The translations under genes were made by a program, and so were the position numbers. A DNA stretch of 64,000 nucleotides, taken from the NCBI RefSeq assembly GCF_954871325.1, contig NC_088776.1, forward strand, positions 45,154,569 to 45,218,568. Reading direction: 5' to 3'. This DNA is from Gordionus sp. m RMFG-2023. Lineage: Eukaryota; Nematomorpha; Gordioida; Chordodea; Parachordodidae. Each line of letters starts with the position of its first letter. Within the stretch, counting starts at the first letter, position 1. Shown piece by piece: positions 58,989-64,000 of the stretch. The notes beneath the pieces were generated by a model that ran no database searches, was not told where the DNA came from, and saw only the letters and a program-made list of their open reading frames with translations.

Positions 58989-59560
58989 AAATTACCATAT
59001 TTATTTTTATTACATAAATTTTTTTATAATCAAAACTAACTATATTTTAATATTTATAAATGTTGATTTTTATATATTTACTATAACAATAACATTATAA
59101 GCAAAAAATAAAAAATTTGTTTGTAAATTTTTTTAAAGCTAAAGCTACTTTTAAAAAATAGTAGCTAATAGCGCTCTACTTTTTAAAGTAGCGTTTAACA
59201 CCTCTGCCCAGGACCTAACCAATGTAAATTTAATTGCCAGTCTGGTATGTACCAAACAACTTTTACGAAAATTCCCCCAGAGGTTAGTTCATTTCTTATA
59301 GTTTATAGATGAAAAGCTGTTTACAGTAATTCCACCGGTAAATCTGCAAAATGACAATATGTACATTGCAATTTCAATGAGAAAAAAACAAGTTGATCAG
59401 TTGGTACAACATTTAACTCAAATTAAGGCTAAATGTTGATGTTTTTGTCGAATTAATAAAAAATAAATTTTTGCAAGGGAAAGTTCCAATTTTGTTTGTC
59501 CAACTTTGAATGTGCATAACTTTTGAACCATTGATGAAATTTAATGAAATTAGTAGAAAG

Positions 59561-61321
59561 CATTGATAATTTACCCTTGTATCAATCTATTTAATTTTAA
59601 TTTTTTAAATTATTTTTATTTAATTGACTAATTCTAACAAAAAGGATATCAGTTTAATTGGAACACAGTTTATATCTCTCTTGCATTACTAGTTGTATTT
59701 TGCATTCATCATTTTATTTAGTTCAACTATTATTTTTATTTAGTTAAAACTCTCTATATTTTACATAATAGTTTTATTTTAGTTTTATTTGCATAATAAC
59801 TCTCTTTTCGTTAGTTAATATCATTGTAAATAATAGCTTTTTATCTTACTCTCTTGAGCTACAAAAAATAACTATTATCAATCAAATTATAATAATTATC
59901 AATTATTTTTTATAGTTTGTAACAATTATTGTTAAATAGAACTAATATATTTTAAATCAAATTATTATATTTAGTAATTTAATTTAGCCACATTCCAAAA
60001 AAATATGTAATTGATGGGCTAATTCTTTCTAGTATAAACTACTTTCAATTTCTGCAGATTTAACAAATTATTTAATTATTTTTATAATTTGATTTATCTT
60101 ACATTAATAGTAATTTTACATGAAGTAGAATATTCTCATTCTAATATTTTATATATCAATGACTAAGGTGTAGCAATTTGGAATGCCTCACATAGGCCGC
60201 CCGCCATAAATATTTTAAAAAATGATAGTTGAAAAACTAGATGGAACAGTTTTTATGACTCGGTTATGATATCTTATAAATCATTCGCCTAGCTTTCGTA
60301 TTTTGATTATTTAAGAGTTGATAAATTTAAAGATTGAATTTTTGAAGAAATATTCTAATGTTTTATTCCCCATAGTTATTTTCTTAATTTAAAGAATTTT
60401 AAAGAAAGAGAACTTTTTATTATTGGGAATTAGTACATTTTTTTAAAAAAATTGGAAAATCTCTATTTAAGTTGAAATAACTGTTTCAAATTATTATATT
60501 TATATACCCATTTTACGTTTCATCTTAGATAGCTTAAAGATTTAATGCTTTATACTTTACTTCGATTATCCCGCCAATACTTTGAATTAATTTGGAAAAC
60601 TAGGGAAAAGATACATAAATAAGTTAAAAGTTTATTAATATCTGCGCCAACAAAACTAATATTTACCTCCAAAAACATCTATCTAATTCTAGTTGCTCAA
60701 CCAAATAATTTTTATGACTATTTCGACTTTACTCATCATAAAATTACTCATATGAAATCTATTGACCAAGAAAATGATAACACAAACTATTTATTACTTA
60801 CCCAATATTACAATAAATTCTGGGTTTATACATAATTAGCTTTTATGTTATCTCCAACTTGCTAACTCGGATTGAGATAAAACCAAAAAATAGGCGCAAA
60901 CCATAAATAGAAGTTAATAGCAAATTTTTGGGTTTGACCTCAAATTTTGAAATCATTTTTTTTTATCTAAAACTCGAATAAGCTTCGTGGGAGTCGTCTT
61001 AAGTCAGATGAATTACAAACACATGGCTATGACAAATAAATATAATAAATTACCAGATTATAAAATTTTTATGCCCGTTATATCTCACAACTTTTAGAGT
61101 TAGGGAAAATACTTTTAAATTTACATAATCTATCTCTTAGACAAAATAATAGATTTAAGAGGGATTAGCTGGTTATTAAAATAAAGGAGTAGAGTATTAA
61201 CTACCTATGTTATTATTTTAAATTATTTCACGATGAGTCTTAACGAACTACATATCTCTTTCTTGCCACGCTTTAATTTTGTTCTCTTAAAATTCACATT
61301 TTACCCGTTAGGCTTATGAAA
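59561..61321. other. AT-rich stretch, no gene seen
   Basis: No open frame or repeat recognised beyond scattered TAGTTTTATTT-type simple sequence at 59700-59830. Confidence 0.5.
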
Positions 61322-61375
61322 GGCCATTTCCAGACAGAACGTTTCTCCAAAGTGGTTTTTAGGTAATGTTACCAG

Positions 61376-62899
61376 CAGTGGCGTATCCAGGATTTTCTTA
61401 TAGGGGGGGGGAAATTTTTTTTGGGTGCTTCGCCCCCAAACCCCTTTTACCTGGCGTTCGGCCAGCTTTTCCCCGGCCTACGGCCGGGTCTTATTTAGCT
61501 ATTCTATTAAATTATTCATAATTTAATTATATTTCTATTTTTAACTATTATTTACTAATTCGTGCTTATGGATAGGATATTACAAGCCTCTTTTTTATTA
61601 TTTCAAGATAGGTATATTATATTTAATAAAGTTTTTTTAAATGTAAAGTTGAAATAAAGTGTAATGTCATTTTTTTTATAAAATTTGCTTTAAAAACTAG
61701 CCTCAGCTTAAATTCTCATACAATATAAGTAGAATATAATTTTTTTATTGAAGATACTAATAGTAGTTTAAAATATTGACTAGAAAATAATTAAATTAAC
61801 AAGTTTTTTTTAACTTCTTATCAAATACAAGATTTTTAATTATTTCGTTTGTCGTTGGAACCAAATCTCTGTGTATATTTAACAGAGCTAACCCATTTAG
61901 CCGAGATTCAGTACTTCGTAAATATGTTTTCAACCCTCTCAAGTTGGAAAAAGTCCTTTCATTCGTACATGTTGTAATAGGCAAACATGCAAGAATATAA
62001 AACAACTTCGAAATATTAGGAAATTGAGCCAAGGTTTCTTTACACCGATTGAGCGCATCAATAGCATTCTCAGGTAAAATAGCTAAACGTATAAATATTT
62101 ATACCACAATTCGAATTCACTGATTAAATTTATTTCAGTATCAATCTCATAGGAATAAAATTTTTCTAAATATTTAATTTTACCAATAGTGGCATTAGAA
62201 AATGAAGAAGGATCTTTGGGTAATAAAACTTGAAGATTGCTAAAGACTTGTTTTTTATCTAAAACCCGTACTTTTATTTGCGATAAAAAAGTATCTAAGA
62301 ATGGGATGAAAATGGATATTTTATAATATTCTTCAGTTGAGCCAATATTTATTTTCATCTCAATAATGGCCTAGGTGCTTGACGAGGTTTAATTAGTATT
62401 ATATCATAAAATTTAGCCTTCGATTCAACGTCTACATTCATTCTTATTGTATCTACCTGTTCATGTATATTTTCCGCCAAATCAATAACCTGAACCAAAT
62501 CTAAATTTGGTTTTTGTAAATTTCTACAAAGTAGTGAGCTATAGGAAAATAATTTATCGATGCAACTAGCAGCAATGATAAACTCTGATTGATCAATTGA
62601 ATTCAATAATGATATCGCTGCTAACGACACATTACTTTTTTTTCATGCTCAACCTTATTTATAAATTATCGTTTGATTTCAATCTCTTTGACTAAATATT
62701 TTTCCATTTTATTAATATTTTTGAATAATATGTTGGAAAATTGATATTCAAATATTTGTAAAATTTTGATTGGTGGGGGGGGGGGGGTCTGGGGTGGTAG
62801 GGGTAAAATTTTTATTAGCTCAAAATGATATTTATGAAAATAGTCAAATTTGCGATGGGGGGGAATTTCCCCCTTTCCCCCCCATTGGTTACGCGCCTG
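61376..62899 (-). mobile_element. ZMYM1-like hAT transposon, internally deleted, perfect 8-bp target duplication
   Basis: Flanked by GTTACCAG at 61368-61375 and 62900-62907. The ends are CAGTGGCGTATCCAGGATT and TGGTTACGCGCCTG, each next to long G/C runs (61406-61414, 62774-62788, 62860-62883). About 870 bases of transposase remain on the minus strand. The N-terminal part is missing. A G+C-rich patch at 61425-61495 (CGGCCTACGGCCGGG, a small perfect palindrome) lies in the 3' part. It is 1524 bp, and its insertion inside a palindromic element dates it as younger than that host. Confidence 0.92.
61796..62630 (-). pseudogene. hAT (ZMYM1-like) transposase C-terminal half, frameshifted
   Basis: Three minus-strand frames in order: 62630-62355 (LLNSIDQSEFIIAASCIDKL, then LAENIHEQVDTIRMNVDVES), 62358-62083 (INIGSTEEYYKISIFIPFLD) and 62032-61796 (KLFYILACLPITTCTNERTF, then GLKTYLRST and LNGLALLNIHRD). 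Together they follow the normal order of the C-terminal half of ZMYM1-like hAT transposases and end in the hATC dimerisation domain. At least two frame changes separate them, one exactly at the 4-base overlap near 62355 and one between 62083 and 62032. The TTF-type finger and the catalytic Asp region are absent, so the copy was internally deleted as well as frameshifted. Confidence 0.88.
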
Positions 62900-63219
62900 G
62901 TTACCAGCAATTTTTTTTTATTTATAAAAAAAATGTTAAATTCTAGAATTAATTTTTTTTTTATGTAATATAATATTTTAAAAAAAAAAACAATCCGGAG
63001 CCACATTTTAAAACGCCATTTAACGTTATTAAAATCAAACCAGTTTGTTTTCTATTTATGATTAAAAAAATGGGGATCTAAATTGTTTTTTTTTTAAATA
63101 TTATATTATATAAAAAAAATTAATTCTAGAAGTTAACATTTTTTTTGGAAATAAAAAATTGATTGCTGATAACATTACCCAAAAACAGCTTTGAAAAAAC
63201 GTTCTGTCTGGAAATGACC

Positions 63220-64000
63220 AAAGACGGAAAAGGGAAAATTTAACAATGCTTCAAGATATAGGAATACTTGATAGTCCGTCATCTTTAACACAATACTTAG
63301 TGAGGTTCGCTAATGGGTTTTATTGCTCCATGCGCTATTAATTTAGTAATTTATATTATATGCTATTTTAGAATGTATCGCATTTTAGCTCTATTTGTAT
63401 CATTTCAAACTTGTACATTTTCCAACCTGTAAACTATCAATTTTAAATTTAAGTTTTTTTAAATGAATATTTTAGGTAAAATTGCGATATATATTATATA
63501 ACCTAATAAATAATCCAATTCCTAAAGCTTTTAAATAAAAGTTAAAAGGAGAGACATCTTATATCATAGCTGGTCATACTTGAGAAATTTTTTATGTAAT
63601 ATTATAAAATATTTACTATATTATACAATATTTATTTATGCAAATAACCCCCAAAATTATTATGCATAATTATTGAAGCAATGGGTTGGTTAATATATAT
63701 ATTTAGATATAAACGAATAAAATTCTCCGTATTTTATTTAATATATTTTATTAAAATAAATTTATATATTCTTGACCATATATTATTTAGTAATAATAAC
63801 ATTTAGGCAGATGATTTGTACACGCTTTTATATCAGTATTCCATTCTTATATCTGTTTCTGTTCTTTAATTTGAGTTATTTTATAAAAAATAGATTTGGT
63901 TCATTTTTGTAGCTTTTACTCTTTTTTTTTAATATTCCTGAAACGTATAATTTCTAATTTTTATTTAAAAATCATAGATTTCTTTCATTATTTACAAACA
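63220..64000. other. AT-rich stretch to the window end, no gene seen
   Basis: No recognised coding, RNA or repeat feature. Confidence 0.5.

Larger units (their letters stand above)
57777..59206 (+). mobile_element. BED-finger hAT transposon nested in Tc1/mariner, perfect 8-bp target duplication
   Basis: Flanked by CCCAGGAC at 57769-57776 and 59207-59214. The ends are CTGAGTTGTTAAAGGTAGC and its mirror CAGAGGTGTTAAACGCTAC, with further TAGC-rich subterminal sequence. Three plus-strand coding pieces remain: a BED-type finger (58004-58260), a core segment (58420-58620) and the hATC motif (58877-58988). The same family as 8350-9787 but with more of the transposase left. Insertion into the Tc1/mariner reading region shows it is the younger of the two. 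Confidence 0.9.
57440..59560 (+). mobile_element. Tc1/mariner remnant split by a hAT
   Basis: The inverted ends share GGTTCAAAGTTATG / CATAACTTTTGAACC and TTGGACAAACAAAATTTGAA / CAATTTTGTTTGTCCAA (about 57462-57523 and 59475-59545). Plus-strand coding traces are a leader and helix-turn-helix at about 57540-57776 (GTHRTIRQVSRETGISQTSV) and the start of the catalytic domain at about 59245-59360 (KQLLRKFPQ; FIDEKLFTVIPPVNLQND, first Asp at 59308). A C-terminal scrap lies near 59400-59440 (QVDQLVQHLTQIKAK). Most of the DDE core after the first Asp is deleted, and stops are present. The element is interrupted at 57777-59206. Outer edges are estimated. Confidence 0.8.
61322..63219. mobile_element. 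Palindromic element split by a hAT
   Basis: The left arm GGCCATTTCCAGACAGAACG (61322) and the right arm, which reads GGTCATTTCCAGACAGAACG on the minus strand (from 63219), are inverted. The arms continue through GGTAATGTTACCAGCAAT and an A/T stretch with AAATTCTAGAATTAAT for about 140-190 bases each. Without the inserted hAT (61376-62899) and one copy of its target duplication, the element would be about 370 bp and nearly all inverted repeat. Non-coding. Flanking duplication uncertain (AAA on both sides). Confidence 0.78.

Overview
The window is very A+T-rich (roughly three quarters A+T by eye), with almost no long open frames, many homopolymer G or C runs, and a dense layering of DNA transposons. 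One clear host gene is present: a two-exon homologue of the interferon regulatory factor 2-binding protein (IRF2BP) family. That family is known only from animals, so the window comes from a metazoan with an AT-rich, transposon-rich genome and short introns. The mix of hAT, Tc1/mariner-IS630, LINE and old Ty3/Gypsy material would suit a cnidarian such as a hydrozoan, or another AT-rich invertebrate. The sequence alone does not fix the species.

Layout. 1-1.6 kb: a decayed hAT (ZMYM1-like) transposon. 1.6-6.8 kb: AT-rich sequence without genes. 6.8-9.8 kb: a 14-bp TTCGC minisatellite, a 700-bp hAT derivative with target duplication, and a BED-finger hAT carrying a nested small element. 12.7-16.3 kb: a cluster of non-autonomous hAT-like elements with GGCCCGG cores. 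16.7-17.9 kb: a LINE reverse-transcriptase remnant on the minus strand. 19.9-21.05 kb: a second ZMYM1-like hAT remnant abutting a GGCCCGG element. 21-35.9 kb: mostly anonymous, with several small palindromic elements (26.1, 27.7, 31.1, 31.5, 32.9 and 33.2 kb). 35.9-39.15 kb: a 2.3-kb IS630-type (DD34E) transposon with 21-bp tandem repeats inside its terminal inverted repeats, followed by an inverted second end of the same family. 41.975-45.939 kb: the IRF2BP gene. 46-55 kb: AT-rich sequence with a young 222-bp hairpin element and hAT-like ends. 56-57.2 kb: an old Ty3/Gypsy pol fossil. 57.4-59.6 kb: a Tc1/mariner remnant split by a BED-finger hAT with a perfect 8-bp target duplication. 61.3-63.2 kb: a palindromic element split by a ZMYM1-like hAT, again with a perfect 8-bp target duplication.

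Functionally there is one working gene, a probable nuclear co-regulator with an N-terminal C4 zinc finger and a C-terminal RING-like module, surrounded by transposon debris. The nested insertions give relative ages: the hATs at 57.8 and 61.4 kb are younger than the elements they split. The small palindromic families share their ends, indicating waves of mobilisation in trans by hAT, Tc1/mariner and possibly PIF/Harbinger transposases. I saw no tRNA, rRNA or CRISPR array.
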